NCBI GenBank assembly: GCA_028280415.1
Contig: JANQLV010000023.1
Location: 62,001 to 126,000 of the forward strand
Reading direction: 5' to 3'
Length of the DNA: 64,000 nucleotides
Source: Saprospiraceae bacterium
Lineage (GTDB): Bacteria > Bacteroidota > Bacteroidia > Chitinophagales > Saprospiraceae
A program made the position numbers and the translations under genes. How positions within the stretch are numbered: position 1 is the stretch's first letter; every line of letters starts with the position of its first letter. Below, piece after piece: positions 11,101 through 19,139 of this stretch. The notes below the pieces were generated by a model. It made no database searches. It was not told where the DNA came from and saw nothing but the letters and a program-made list of their open reading frames with translations.

Positions 11101-11815
11101 ATCTCCGGACACTATGTTCCCTCTTCTGAAACTAGAAATACCCAACCTTTCACTTAAAACTGGAGAAAGCTATGAACTCCCATTTTCAATGGAAGAAAAA
11201 GAAGGGAAAATGCTATCGTTTCAATGGATATTAAGTTATGATTCCACAGCCATTGAAATATCGGAATTATTACCCGGGCGGTTAGAAAATGATCCGAATT
11301 TTTCCAACCTGCAAGTAAATACAACTATCCCGGGACTGATTCTAATTACCTGGTATCAGACTAAAGAGGAAGAAGGGGAAGAAAAGCCGGAGCTTTTCAG
11401 CATTAGGATAATGGCCAAAAAAAATATCCAGACGGATCAACTCTGGTCCGTAGAAAATGATTGGCTATTTCCCAAAGTTTATCTAAAAGAAAGTTCCGAT
11501 GACACTAAAACTTACAAACCAGTACTGGGCACAAAAGAATCGAATACTTTTCCGGGCATACTGAATCTTAATCCCAACCCAACACGTGGTATCGTATTTA
11601 TTGACTATCAATTGGAACAGGGCCAAAATGCAACTATACATGTAGTTGACGCCTTGGGTCGATTGGTACGTCAATACGATACTTCTGATCAGTTCAATAT
11701 GAGTTCTCCTATTGAACTGGATACTTCGACCTTGTCCAGTGGTGTCTATATAGTTTATTTAAAAATAAATTCGCATAAAATTGAAGCTATGAAAAAATTG
11801 ATTGTTGTAGAATAA
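8114..11815 (+). CDS. Large multidomain surface protein with T9SS sorting domain
   Basis: The 1233-residue protein starts with a signal peptide (about residues 1-26, ending near LLAQ) and finishes with a type A T9SS sorting domain (about 1150-1233: NPNPTRGIVFIDY, LGRLVRQY, LSSGVYIVYL). It should therefore be exported by type IX secretion and released or anchored at the surface. Residues 40-330 carry repeated TTDGGENW-like motifs of the BNR/YCF48 beta-propeller type. About 340-420 resembles an SdrD-B/Cna-B-like Ig domain (GVIFVDENDDCLLDGGENG). About 900-960 looks like a dockerin (AAADWDRNNIVNRMDILQI), and about 1020-1130 is cohesin-like (FQWILSYDSTAIEI). No enzyme motif is seen, so adhesion or surface scaffolding is most likely. 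Confidence 0.85.
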   Translation: MNSFPINKRLGWLLCFQFLICTTLLAQWAPLQYPGIIGGDFPVINAMDFTNDITGVAVSDNGLIVRTENGGIEWDTIYDISEAYTFQKVLYYSDARIVAVGHKTVDPGCVATPSQGIIAYSLNTGNSWDTVSVEYSLNAVDFPTAQTGYAVGDCGRMYQSTDGGENWVEIAGPGGLENLEDIDFPTETTGYIGRTDGSVLRTLNSAADWTTFPIGLSGSTGYVQFFNELEGVTVGIDVGGIISIMATTDGGENWNPFSPFAGNELTFMLDVTRGYTGQIGVGLVGYITESGGNIEFQEALPPAPEVWPIKRVIHFYDENTGYIAGPNTFYSFIPPITTQNISGVIFVDENDDCLLDGGENGLKDWIVKIENEDNNEVEFITTDAQGNYNFTLDTGNYVLNVFAPNSTRRLCINDVQVDLNTPGGNTVLDIGSQIDSLCPVMEIDISTPMLSRCEMNRYYVSYYNRGTATAIAPRVEIIFDDDFEVLASNPVWTDVSDSLYTYELEDLMPGDSGKIFINTFLSCAAPFEGQTHGVIAKIFPDNICDTLNPIWDQSSVSGSGKCAGDSVTFEIRNTGSGDIQAALDYIVIEDHILLTRGNFDLSAGLETAFVFYPNGGTLRLEADQSEGHPGRSMPSVAIEGCGLNEDGEFSLGFVTQDPEDDLNSFISIENQESIDSNNLNFENQIFAYPKGYGNANFIKPNTSIEYRIPFRFNFPLDSTIIIRTVPSAFQDIATIVPGVSSHIYDFSIVGGDTLEFKFQEPIQANEAGFIKFRIDQKTDNPDGTIIHHQYHMAVVVVDDTLSLNGGSYTHNVSTDSLSTSANGLIIDGEILDYVSNPVEMVELMVGEENEISTTTESGQYSFVLPGDYSQDEIVLTPSRNSNFPAGVETYDLHLIHAFLEGWYAPEDSLQLAAADWDRNNIVNRMDILQIQEALGNPDPVSANFPWRFLPNSPGLQYTADDQHRYTINNPTLYNKADFRALKRGDFDLSARANNAISPDTMFPLLKLEIPNLSLKTGESYELPFSMEEKEGKMLSFQWILSYDSTAIEISELLPGRLENDPNFSNLQVNTTIPGLILITWYQTKEEEGEEKPELFSIRIMAKKNIQTDQLWSVENDWLFPKVYLKESSDDTKTYKPVLGTKESNTFPGILNLNPNPTRGIVFIDYQLEQGQNATIHVVDALGRLVRQYDTSDQFNMSSPIELDTSTLSSGVYIVYLKINSHKIEAMKKLIVVE

Positions 11816-11854
11816 GAATTGCAATGATTATCAAAAATATAAGGCTAGTTCTTG

Positions 11855-11904
11855 GGGAGTAAGTCCTGTTTAATTGACCGTAAACAGGCTTACCCTCCTT
11901 TTTT
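11855..11904 (+). terminator. Rho-independent terminator after the T9SS gene
   Basis: GTAAG and CCTGTTTA (11859-11872, one bulged T) pair with TAAACAGG and CTTAC (11881-11893) around an 8-base loop. Six T residues follow at 11899-11904. It lies 40 bases after the stop codon. Confidence 0.75.
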
Positions 11905-12333
11905 AATGTCATTGAAATTATTTATTAGAGGTAAATAATCCGAAAGGTAATTAAGGCAAAGGTAAGTCGTTTAGTCAGAAGAGCTTTTCCCTTTTCTAAA
12001 AATGGAAAATCCATATTGCCGCATTGAAATATTTTCCTGTCAATTCAATTTGGAGAAACATTGAAAGGGTTGAGTAATCCCGGAGAAGCTAAGCCTCATT
12101 ACCAAAAGCCTAATACCTATTTCATGCAGATGAAGAGCTTTTAATATTCTATTAATCTCTTTTTAGGTGTTAAATGTATTGATATATCAACTTAGAGACA
12201 ATCAACGAAAGGAAGTTAAAGACTCCTCAGGAATGTCAATCGTTTTTCGCTATTCGTTTTTCACCGTTTTTTCGAAATTCGAATATCAAGAATCGAAAAA
12301 CAGCTTTACCCCTATGTTCATGTAATAGTTCAG
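11905..12333. other. Non-coding gap with dispersed repeat fragments
   Basis: No convincing gene is seen in this gap between convergent genes. It holds a segment at 12098-12118 that matches 22647-22667 at 18 of 21 positions, and an inverted repeat GTTTTTTCGA (12266-12275) / TCGAAAAAC (12293-12301). The 11-mer ATTCGAATATC (12277-12287) recurs at 61901-61911. These look like decayed copies of intergenic repeat families. Confidence 0.4.
12098..12118. repeat. Dispersed intergenic repeat, copy 1
   Basis: This 21-base segment (core ACCAAAA, ends AATACCT) aligns with 22647-22667 with three mismatches. Both copies lie in gaps between convergent genes. Confidence 0.4.
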
Positions 12334-15270
12334 TTAGTTTTTAGAATAACTCCTGTTTTTATAAAAATAAAATCCTGTAAGAAATAAAAGCACCGCTCCA
12401 GAAATAGATAAGTAAAATATAAAATCATAAGGCTTCCCTGGCAAAGTTCCCGGATCGCCGGACTGCACAAAAGCTGCCCAATAATAAGGATGTGCCTCTA
12501 TTTTATCGGAAGCACTATTAATGTAATTCAGTTTTGCTTCACGCAATGCTTGATTCTTTGCTTTATTATTTTTTAGGTTTTTATAAAAATTAGTCATCAG
12601 TTCGGAAGTAGCGCAATCATCCACCGCCCACAAACTCATCACCGTACTGGTAGCTCCGGATTGTATAAACCCTCTGGAAAGACTAAGCACTCCTTCTCCT
12701 TTAATCATTTTTCCGGAGCCGGTATTACAAGCACTCAACACCACGAGGTTCGCATTTAATTTCAAATTATATAAATCAAACATGGTGATATAGTCATCAC
12801 TGAAATGAATTTTACTGAGCATTGCATTTTCTTCATCAATACAGGCATGGGTAGCCAGATGAATAATTTCGTATTTTTCCACAGTACTCATAAAATCCAT
12901 CTTGCCTGCATCTTCTTCTTTTAAAACCTCCCCATCAAAATAATTATTAATTCGTTTTACCTCATTCGATGCGCATCCCAAATCGTGTAAACGTTCTCTT
13001 CCACAGGATCGTTGGGTAATTTCACTTTGATTTGTAAAAGTCGGTGCAAAAGCAATAAATGCATTTACACTATTCGATCTGGATTTTTTTTGATTTAAAG
13101 ACAATGTTCCGGAATAACTATAACTAATACTGTATTCATTCAATAAATAGCTCAATTTTTCCGTACAATAAGTCATTGTATTTTCTGCAGCTGCCTCCAT
13201 CAATAATACTTCAAACGGAATCAAACTGATTATATCATCAGGAACAATTATCAATTGATCAATCGAAGCATTTAGCGCTGTTTTGTGTTTATCAAACAAG
13301 AGATTATACAATTGATTGGCATGTTTGTTAAATACCCGGAGTCCAGATAAAAAAGTTTCACTATCAGGAGCTGTCTCTAATTCATGTTTTAATGTTAAAA
13401 TTAAATTGTCAAAATCCGAATTCCGCTGAAAAGAATTCATAGCAAATTCCTTTTGGGTAATTAAGAAGCTGTAAATATTTTCTGCTCCAACAAAATACTC
13501 AATAAAAGCAGTGGACTCATCCAGAAGTTTTTCCTGGATTTTGGAAATCGTTGAAGTCGTATTAATATATTTTAATTCATAATATTTTGGATAATTCTTT
13601 TCAACGTGTAGAATTAAATTTTTATAGTCTTCTCTTATTCGAAACCGTCTTTCCTCCAGTTTTTTAATAATTTGTTTTTCCGCTCCGGTAGTTTTCAGTT
13701 TTGCCAACTGACTATTTTCAAAATTTAACTGAATATTCAACTGACGCTCTAATTCCATCAAGGAATCGGGTAAGCCGGAAAGACTCAATGCTGTTGCTTT
13801 ATTAATTGACTCCAGCAAAGTAATTGCTTTATTACTTTCTGCAAAAACAAATGCCGTCTCGATATATTGCTTGTTTTTAGTTTTTTCAAATAATAAAGCA
13901 CAGGTTTCAATCGCAGATTCGTATAGTTGATTCGCAATATCAGCCAGGGTGAATTTTGCTGCTTCGGTATTATAATCCTGCCGGGTAAGCTGGACTAAAT
14001 CGGCTGCCAGAATGAAGTGCCGGTAAGCATTTTCCAAATCTTCAATATTCTGAGACTGTTCTGAAAACCGCGCTTTGAATGCTCTTGCTTTTCCAGCAAC
14101 TAAGTTTAATGCGTTAAGTTTTTGAATAATTTGCGCTGGCCGGGGATTTTTAGAAAGTTCATTTTCATCAAAATCCACAGCTGTTATTTGCAAGCCTTTT
14201 TGAAAGGCAGTAAGTGCCTGATCATATTTTTGTAACTGCAAAAGCGCTTTCCCTTTTTCGGTATAAGCCAAAGCAACATTTGGAAAATTAGAAAAATTTT
14301 CAGCCTCCTGAATAGCTGCCCCTATTGAAGCATCAAAATATTGCATCGCCTTTGAAGGATTATTTTTCAAATGAAGTTTACCCAGTGTCGCATAACTGTG
14401 ACATCCATCGTAGATGTTGAATTTTTCATTGATTGCTACTGCTTTGTTCGCAAAAATAAATGCAGAGTCCCTTTTATTAAATTTAAAATAAATATCAGCC
14501 AACTTGTAATAGCAAATGTATCGGGTCTGATTGACGTACTCATTATTTTTATCAAAGTCATGCAGTGTATTTAATGATTGATTAAATATTTCAAGTGCTT
14601 TATTATAATCTTTTTTTCTGTAATAACAATCTGCTAAGCCTGCATAACTTGTTCCGATATCCGCTTGGATAATATCTTGCTCGCCTTTATTTTCAGAAGC
14701 TAATTCTTTTTGTAAGCGGAGGGCATTATTAATGGCTTCAATTGCTTCTTCATAATCTCCGATACTTAAATAGGCAAGAGCCAGATTTTGGTAACTAATA
14801 ATGACATTGGCTTTTGGGGTGTTTAGTGCTTTGTCCAGTTCAATAATTTCCAAAAATTTATCAATTGCCTCTCTGGAAAAACCTTCTTTATTAAGTATAG
14901 TAATAATGTTAAAAAGGGCATCGGTATAACCTAAACTAACTTTGCCTAGTTTTTTTTCAGCCAGATTTAATCCCTTTTGAGCCCAACGTTCGGATTGGTC
15001 AAATTCATTTTTGAGAAAATGGTAAATTGATAAGGTATTATAACTGTCAACTATTTTTTCCCAATTTTCTGCTTTCTCAAAAAACTCTAGGGCCTGCTTC
15101 ACTAAAACGAGATTGCTATCGGGAGAAAAGGCAAACATATCTGTTTGAGCAAGTAATTCTTCTCCCTGCTTCGAAAAGCTCAAACTATCGGTTTGCAGTA
15201 TTGTAGAAGGTGTTTTTGCAAGTAAAAAATCGCAGGATAATAATATGAATAAAATAATTTTGTGTGTCAC
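12334..15270 (-). CDS. Secreted TPR-CHAT protein (caspase-like protease fold)
   Basis: The 978-residue protein has an N-terminal signal peptide (KIILFILLSCDFLLA), a long TPR array (about residues 30-420), a coiled-coil linker (about 490-560) and a C-terminal CHAT domain. It ends in a membrane helix near 950-970 and a short basic tail. The CHAT catalytic pair is intact: His808 in HLATHACID and Cys848 in VLSACNTGSG, followed by the family blocks GEGVLSLSRGFIQSGA and SLWAVDD. CHAT proteins are caspase-related peptidases, some of which cut partner proteins on a TPR-sensed signal. The start is a GTG at 15270, the only start that keeps the signal peptide. An ECF sigma factor and a membrane TPR protein are encoded divergently. 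Confidence 0.85.
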   Translation of the reverse strand: MTHKIILFILLSCDFLLAKTPSTILQTDSLSFSKQGEELLAQTDMFAFSPDSNLVLVKQALEFFEKAENWEKIVDSYNTLSIYHFLKNEFDQSERWAQKGLNLAEKKLGKVSLGYTDALFNIITILNKEGFSREAIDKFLEIIELDKALNTPKANVIISYQNLALAYLSIGDYEEAIEAINNALRLQKELASENKGEQDIIQADIGTSYAGLADCYYRKKDYNKALEIFNQSLNTLHDFDKNNEYVNQTRYICYYKLADIYFKFNKRDSAFIFANKAVAINEKFNIYDGCHSYATLGKLHLKNNPSKAMQYFDASIGAAIQEAENFSNFPNVALAYTEKGKALLQLQKYDQALTAFQKGLQITAVDFDENELSKNPRPAQIIQKLNALNLVAGKARAFKARFSEQSQNIEDLENAYRHFILAADLVQLTRQDYNTEAAKFTLADIANQLYESAIETCALLFEKTKNKQYIETAFVFAESNKAITLLESINKATALSLSGLPDSLMELERQLNIQLNFENSQLAKLKTTGAEKQIIKKLEERRFRIREDYKNLILHVEKNYPKYYELKYINTTSTISKIQEKLLDESTAFIEYFVGAENIYSFLITQKEFAMNSFQRNSDFDNLILTLKHELETAPDSETFLSGLRVFNKHANQLYNLLFDKHKTALNASIDQLIIVPDDIISLIPFEVLLMEAAAENTMTYCTEKLSYLLNEYSISYSYSGTLSLNQKKSRSNSVNAFIAFAPTFTNQSEITQRSCGRERLHDLGCASNEVKRINNYFDGEVLKEEDAGKMDFMSTVEKYEIIHLATHACIDEENAMLSKIHFSDDYITMFDLYNLKLNANLVVLSACNTGSGKMIKGEGVLSLSRGFIQSGATSTVMSLWAVDDCATSELMTNFYKNLKNNKAKNQALREAKLNYINSASDKIEAHPYYWAAFVQSGDPGTLPGKPYDFIFYLSISGAVLLFLTGFYFYKNRSYSKN

Positions 15271-15408
15271 GTGTTTTTTTGAATTAATTTTTTATTAATA
15301 AAACTGCACCAGGTTTTCGAGAGAAAAATTTTCAATTAATTCGATTATTAACCCAATAAGTTTTCATAGCTTCCTTAAATAAGAAGTCCTATTGTCGGCA
15401 AATTATAG

Positions 15409-15960
15409 TCAATATTCAGAGTTGGAATTACTCGGCGTATAACTTATTTGCCCGGTTTCCGGAAAAATAGGAGAAGGAAATAGAAGGTAAGGTTCAATAT
15501 TGAAGTCTTCATCCATCATTATTAGTTGAAAAGAATAATCAAAAGTCCTTGGCCCTTCCGATAGTTTTGGCAGGTAACAAAAACCATCAACTTACACTTG
15601 AAAGACAAGCCGGGCTTTGTATACATTATAAGCCATTAATTTCAACAGGTACTAAATCTCCGGAAGTAATTTGGGCCGTCATCCCTGTGGAATAATTTCC
15701 CCATTTATAACTATCATATATAAGGGTGGAAAATTTTCCAGGTCATTAGGGACCATGCCTATTGACAGCTCTATTTCAAGTATATTATTCGCAGGAATAG
15801 GTATGCAGCTTGTTGACTGGAGGGTCTCCATTGGATTTTCCCAATTCATTTGTGGAATCCTGGTTCGTGGACCGCCTTGATCAGATGCAAAAACAGGATT
15901 GGAAATCAAAAAACATAGCAATAGCATTGTACCGAAATACAGTTTTGTTAAACATGTCAT
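15409..15960 (-). pseudogene. Small secreted protein gene broken by frameshifts and a stop
   Basis: An open frame of 93 codons (15679-15960) encodes a signal peptide (MTCLTKLYFGTMLLLCFLIS then NPVFA) and a short soluble domain, and stops at TGA. The sequence beyond still reads like protein. Dropping one base at the GGGA before the stop continues as MTAQITSGDLVPVEINGL. The original frame resumes with YNVYKARLVFQV, is cut by a TAA, and continues with VDGFCYLPKLSEGP to a TGA at 15409-15411. The span is 184 codons. A decayed gene or assembly errors both fit; I favour decay. No family is recognised. It lies between the CHAT gene and the sigma factor. Confidence 0.55.
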
Positions 15961-16412
15961 AATTTTCTGTTGTTTTAAAAATTAAAGAATAATACTTATT
16001 AGCAATTCAAAGCCATCCAATTCTCCTCTTTAGAGTTTCGGACCACAATTCAATTCTCTTAAATCGTTTAAAAAGATTGAATAAGGCATCAGTTAATCAT
16101 AAGAACATTAATGATTAACTATTACTAAATAATCATAATTTTTAAAAGGCTAGATTAGCTATTGAAGTATGACAAGATTTGTTTTTTGACCGTTATTAAT
16201 AAAACGTGTTTGTTTTATTAAATGTTCCTTCAAGTTATAAAAAGGTAACAAGGAAGGCTAATTATTTTTACATTTTTTTTATTAGTCTTGTAATTATTTT
16301 TACAAATGATATATATTATACATATAAGAAGGTATTGTTTTATTTTGTTTTTATTTTTTTTGTCAAAAAAGTTACCTTTTTCAGCTAAGAGAGAACAAAT
16401 AATTATACTTGC
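15961..16412. other. Divergent A/T-rich regulatory gap upstream of the sigma factor
   Basis: No gene is convincing here. The stretch is extremely A/T rich and separates the divergent secreted-protein gene from the ECF sigma gene. It contains a perfect 11-base inverted repeat, AAAAAGGTAAC at 16239-16249 and GTTACCTTTTT at 16371-16381. The second arm ends 31 bases before the sigma-factor ATG. The arms could be paired binding sites for a regulator, possibly the encoded sigma or its partner (inference). Confidence 0.4.
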
Positions 16413-16994
16413 ATGGATAGACTTTCAGATGATCTACTTATCGAAAAGCTAAAATCAACAGTGTATACTGATAATGATGAAGCTATGAGTTTTCTATACA
16501 AAGTAATGTACAGAAAAGTAGCGTATTTTATCCAAAAGAATAAAGGCACGGAGCAGGATGCAGATGATATTTTTCAGGATGCTTTGATTGCATTGTACAA
16601 ATTAAGTAAAGCAGATCGACTTCAAAGTGTCAATAATGTGCAAGCTTATTTTTTTTCTATTTGTAAAAACTTATGGTATAAGACATTGAAAAAAAACCAA
16701 AAAATAACCGGGTTAACAGAGGAACATCATCTGCTACCTGAAGTAGAAGTTCCCATGCAAGCCATTTTATCAAAAGAGAAAAACCAGCTATTAAACCAGT
16801 TGCTCGGTAATCTTGGGGAACAATGTAAACAGATACTTATTCATTATTATTATGAGCGACTAAAAATGAAAGAAATCAAGAAGCTGATGAATTTTTCAAG
16901 TGAGCAGGTAACTAAAAACAAAAAATTTGCTTGTATGAAAAAATTGAAAGAGATTATTAATGCCAACCCTAGTTTGGAAGCACTCTTAAAATAA
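16413..16994 (+). CDS. ECF-type RNA polymerase sigma factor
   Basis: This 193-residue sigma-70 family protein has region 2 at about residues 20-90 (AYFIQKNKGTEQDADDIFQD, then ALIALYKL and AYFFSICKNLWYKTLK) and region 4 at about 125-180 (LGEQCKQILIHYYYERLKMK with a helix-turn-helix). There is no region 1 or 3, as expected for an ECF factor. It should direct transcription of a specific gene set on an extracytoplasmic signal. The gene for a membrane-anchored TPR protein starts 11 bases downstream and probably encodes its partner. The TPR-CHAT gene is divergent and could be a target. Confidence 0.9.
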   Translation: MDRLSDDLLIEKLKSTVYTDNDEAMSFLYKVMYRKVAYFIQKNKGTEQDADDIFQDALIALYKLSKADRLQSVNNVQAYFFSICKNLWYKTLKKNQKITGLTEEHHLLPEVEVPMQAILSKEKNQLLNQLLGNLGEQCKQILIHYYYERLKMKEIKKLMNFSSEQVTKNKKFACMKKLKEIINANPSLEALLK

Positions 16995-17005
16995 ACAGCG
17001 TTGAT

Positions 17006-17746
17006 ATGAAGGAACATATGGAAAACCAAATTGATGCCTATTTATTAGGGCGAATGCAATCAGATGAATTAAAAGAATTTGAAAACAGATTGCTCAGGGA
17101 TAAAGAATTAGCCCAAGGTGTTGAAACGAGAAGGCAATTGTTGCAGTATATCGATACGATAGGAGAGGCTGCGCTGAAAAACCGCGTTCAGGCTGTACAT
17201 CAGAGCGCAAAAAAAACTCTTTCCACTAATCGCACTCATAAGACAGTCAGATTTCTCAAATATGCAGCAGCAGTGCTGACCCTAATTACTGCCAGTTATT
17301 TTTTAATGCGCTCTTTAGCTCCAAAGCAAAATATATACGACACTTATTATCAGGCATATGATCTCAGCTTTGGTACCAGGGAGGAGGGAAGCTCAGACGA
17401 TGAAGTTTTAACACTGGCCGGCAGACTCTACTCAAACGGAAATTATGTTGAAGCGCTTCAACAATTTAATGCACTTCCCGATTCGTTGATTAATGCGAAA
17501 ATAAATTTGGCCAAAGGCATCAGTTACCTCGAATCCGGCCAGTACTCTAATGCAATAGCAACGCTTCAATTGCTAATTGATGCCAAAGACCCTGTTTATG
17601 AGGGACATGCTCGCTGGTATCAGGCTATGACATATATCAAAAGCAATAAGAGAATGGAAGCCAAAATTTTACTACAGCAAATCGCCGCCGAATCAGAAAG
17701 TTTTAATCAACAACAGGCAAAAGAAATTTTGGATTTACTGGAATAA
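17006..17746 (+). CDS. Single-pass TPR protein, probable anti-sigma-like partner
   Basis: The 246-residue protein has a cytoplasmic head of about 85 residues (DAYLLGRMQSDELKEFENRL, similar to the start of FecR-like and other Bacteroidota anti-sigma proteins), one membrane helix (about 90-108, YAAAVLTLITASYFLM) and an extracytoplasmic part with two to three TPR units (NYVEALQQFNALPDSLINAK and GQYSNAIATLQLLI). No zinc-binding HxxxCxxC motif is present. Topology and its position 11 bases after the ECF sigma gene suggest that it holds or releases the sigma in response to a periplasmic signal; this is inference. A strong terminator follows. Confidence 0.7.
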   Translation: MKEHMENQIDAYLLGRMQSDELKEFENRLLRDKELAQGVETRRQLLQYIDTIGEAALKNRVQAVHQSAKKTLSTNRTHKTVRFLKYAAAVLTLITASYFLMRSLAPKQNIYDTYYQAYDLSFGTREEGSSDDEVLTLAGRLYSNGNYVEALQQFNALPDSLINAKINLAKGISYLESGQYSNAIATLQLLIDAKDPVYEGHARWYQAMTYIKSNKRMEAKILLQQIAAESESFNQQQAKEILDLLE

Positions 17747-17791
17747 AGTGATCAGAAGTTAAGCAGCCAGAAAATAATATGTAGTTAACGG

Positions 17792-17820
17792 CAAGGGTAT
17801 TAACAGCAATACCCTTGTTT
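17792..17820 (+). terminator. Terminator after the sigma/TPR operon
   Basis: CAAGGGTATT (17792-17801) and AATACCCTTG (17808-17817) form a perfect 10-base-pair stem with loop AACAGC. Only three T residues follow, so termination may be partial. Confidence 0.65.
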
Positions 17821-17861
17821 GGACTAATGGATTTTATTTAGATCGCTAATGAGAAAATGTC

Positions 17862-17869
17862 TATTTTTG
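17862..17869 (+). promoter_or_regulatory. Likely -7 element for the Sua5 gene
   Basis: TATTTTTG matches the Bacteroidota -7 consensus TAnnTTTG and would give a leader of about 35 bases. A clear -33 TTG is not seen at the best spacing. Confidence 0.35.
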
Positions 17870-17910
17870 AGCCGTTTTTGGCAAATAAGCATTAGCGATA
17901 AACTTAGAAC

Positions 17911-18873
17911 ATGACTATTGTATCAAAAGATATAAATAAAGCAAGTGAAATTCTACATGATGAAGACGTAGTTGCTATACCCACTGAGACGGTATACGGA
18001 TTAGCGGGAAATATCTACAGTGAGAAAGCAATTAGAAAGATATTCCAATTAAAACAAAGACCTTTATTTAACCCCTTAATTGTCCATATTCATTCTACCG
18101 AACAACTAGACGAAATAGTAAGCTACATTCCCGATAAGGCAAAATTGCTGGCAGATACTTTCTGGCCCGGTCCTTTGACACTGATCTTGAAGAAAAAGTC
18201 AAATATTCCTGATCTGGTCACATCCGGGAAAGATACCGTTGCCGTAAGAATTCCCAGGCACCCTCTAACCCTAAGTCTATTAGAAAAAATAGATTTTCCG
18301 CTGGCTGCCCCCAGTGCGAACCCCTTTGGCAGTATAAGTCCCACGAATCCGTCCCATGTTGAGAATTATTTCCGCGGCCGATTATCTATGATACTCGACG
18401 GCGGCGATTGTAAAAGTGGCATAGAATCAACTATCATTGGATTTGAAAATGATAAACCCGTACTGTACAGATTAGGTTCGATTGCAATAGAAGATATTAC
18501 AAAAGTTACCGGTCCGATTGAAATCAAAAACAAAAAAGAAACAGCGCCCAATGCTCCTGGCATGTTATCTCGACACTATGCGCCGGAAACCAGTACTTTT
18601 TTAGTAGATGATGTAGAGGAATTCATCGCTGGCCGAACAGACAAGAATATAGGCGTTTTGCTCTTTGACAAAAAAATCAATGCTCCGAATATTGCCGTAC
18701 AGGAGATACTGTCGAAGAAAGGGGATTTAAAAGAAGCGGCATCCAGATTATACGCTTCCTTACACAAATTGGATAAACTAAATCTAGACCTGATCGTAGC
18801 AGAAAGATTCCCGGATTCCGGATTGGGGAAATCGATTAATGACAGATTAGAAAGGGCAACGAGGAAGAATTAG
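17911..18873 (+). CDS. tsaC: L-threonylcarbamoyladenylate synthase (Sua5 type)
   Basis: This enzyme makes threonylcarbamoyl-AMP from threonine, bicarbonate and ATP, the first step of the t6A37 modification of tRNAs that read ANN codons. The YrdC domain covers about residues 8-190 (AIPTETVYGLAG, KQRPLFNPLIVHI, FWPGPLTLILKKK, VAVRIPRHPL, PSANPFGSISPT). A C-terminal Sua5 domain of about 110 residues follows (APGMLSRHYAPE to SGLGKSINDRLERA). With 320 residues it is the long Sua5 form rather than the short TsaC. It appears to be a single-gene transcription unit. Confidence 0.95.
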   Translation: MTIVSKDINKASEILHDEDVVAIPTETVYGLAGNIYSEKAIRKIFQLKQRPLFNPLIVHIHSTEQLDEIVSYIPDKAKLLADTFWPGPLTLILKKKSNIPDLVTSGKDTVAVRIPRHPLTLSLLEKIDFPLAAPSANPFGSISPTNPSHVENYFRGRLSMILDGGDCKSGIESTIIGFENDKPVLYRLGSIAIEDITKVTGPIEIKNKKETAPNAPGMLSRHYAPETSTFLVDDVEEFIAGRTDKNIGVLLFDKKINAPNIAVQEILSKKGDLKEAASRLYASLHKLDKLNLDLIVAERFPDSGLGKSINDRLERATRKN

Positions 18874-19024
18874 GGCTTTTTAGCAGCCATTATCAAAAAT
18901 TTATCATTTTCCGGTCTTTTAGACGTTACCTTTTTCTTTTTAATGGAACTTATAAAAGGAAGGCGGATGAATAGGCCGGACAAAACAAAAAATATAAACT
19001 AATAACTATTTTTAGGGCATTGCT
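18874..19024. other. Gap after Sua5; possible promoter of a small RNA
   Basis: No gene is visible in this part. TATTTTTA at 19007-19014 is one base from the Bacteroidota -7 consensus and lies just before the structured element at 19025-19130, but I see no -33 element at the expected distance. Confidence 0.3.
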
Positions 19025-19130
19025 CTAAACGATTATCAACACTGACACTTAGTTAAAAATGATCTCTTATCGGTTCATAAAAGAATCGTTTAGGCAGATC
19101 ACAAGTCAACTAACGTGTCAGTGTTTTTTT
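19025..19130 (+). ncRNA. Candidate structured small RNA ending in a terminator
   Basis: Nested pairing is unusually extensive. AACACTGACAC (19038-19048) plus TTAGTT (19049-19054) pair with AACTAA (19108-19113) plus GTGTCAGTGTT (19115-19125). Inside, TGATCT (19060-19065) pairs with AGATCA (19096-19101), and CGGTTC (19071-19076) with GAATCG (19083-19088) through one G-U pair. Seven T residues follow at 19124-19130. In addition CTAAACGATT (19025-19034) is perfectly complementary to AATCGTTTAG (19084-19093), which would form a pseudoknot or a competing fold. I do not recognise a known RNA family. A simple but large terminator for the Sua5 transcript is the alternative. Confidence 0.5.
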
Positions 19131-19139
19131 GGTATCGAT

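Noticed and set aside
16206-16388. 60-codon frame upstream of the sigma factor
   Set aside because: Product is almost only Phe, Tyr, Ile and Lys, as expected from very A/T-rich non-coding DNA.
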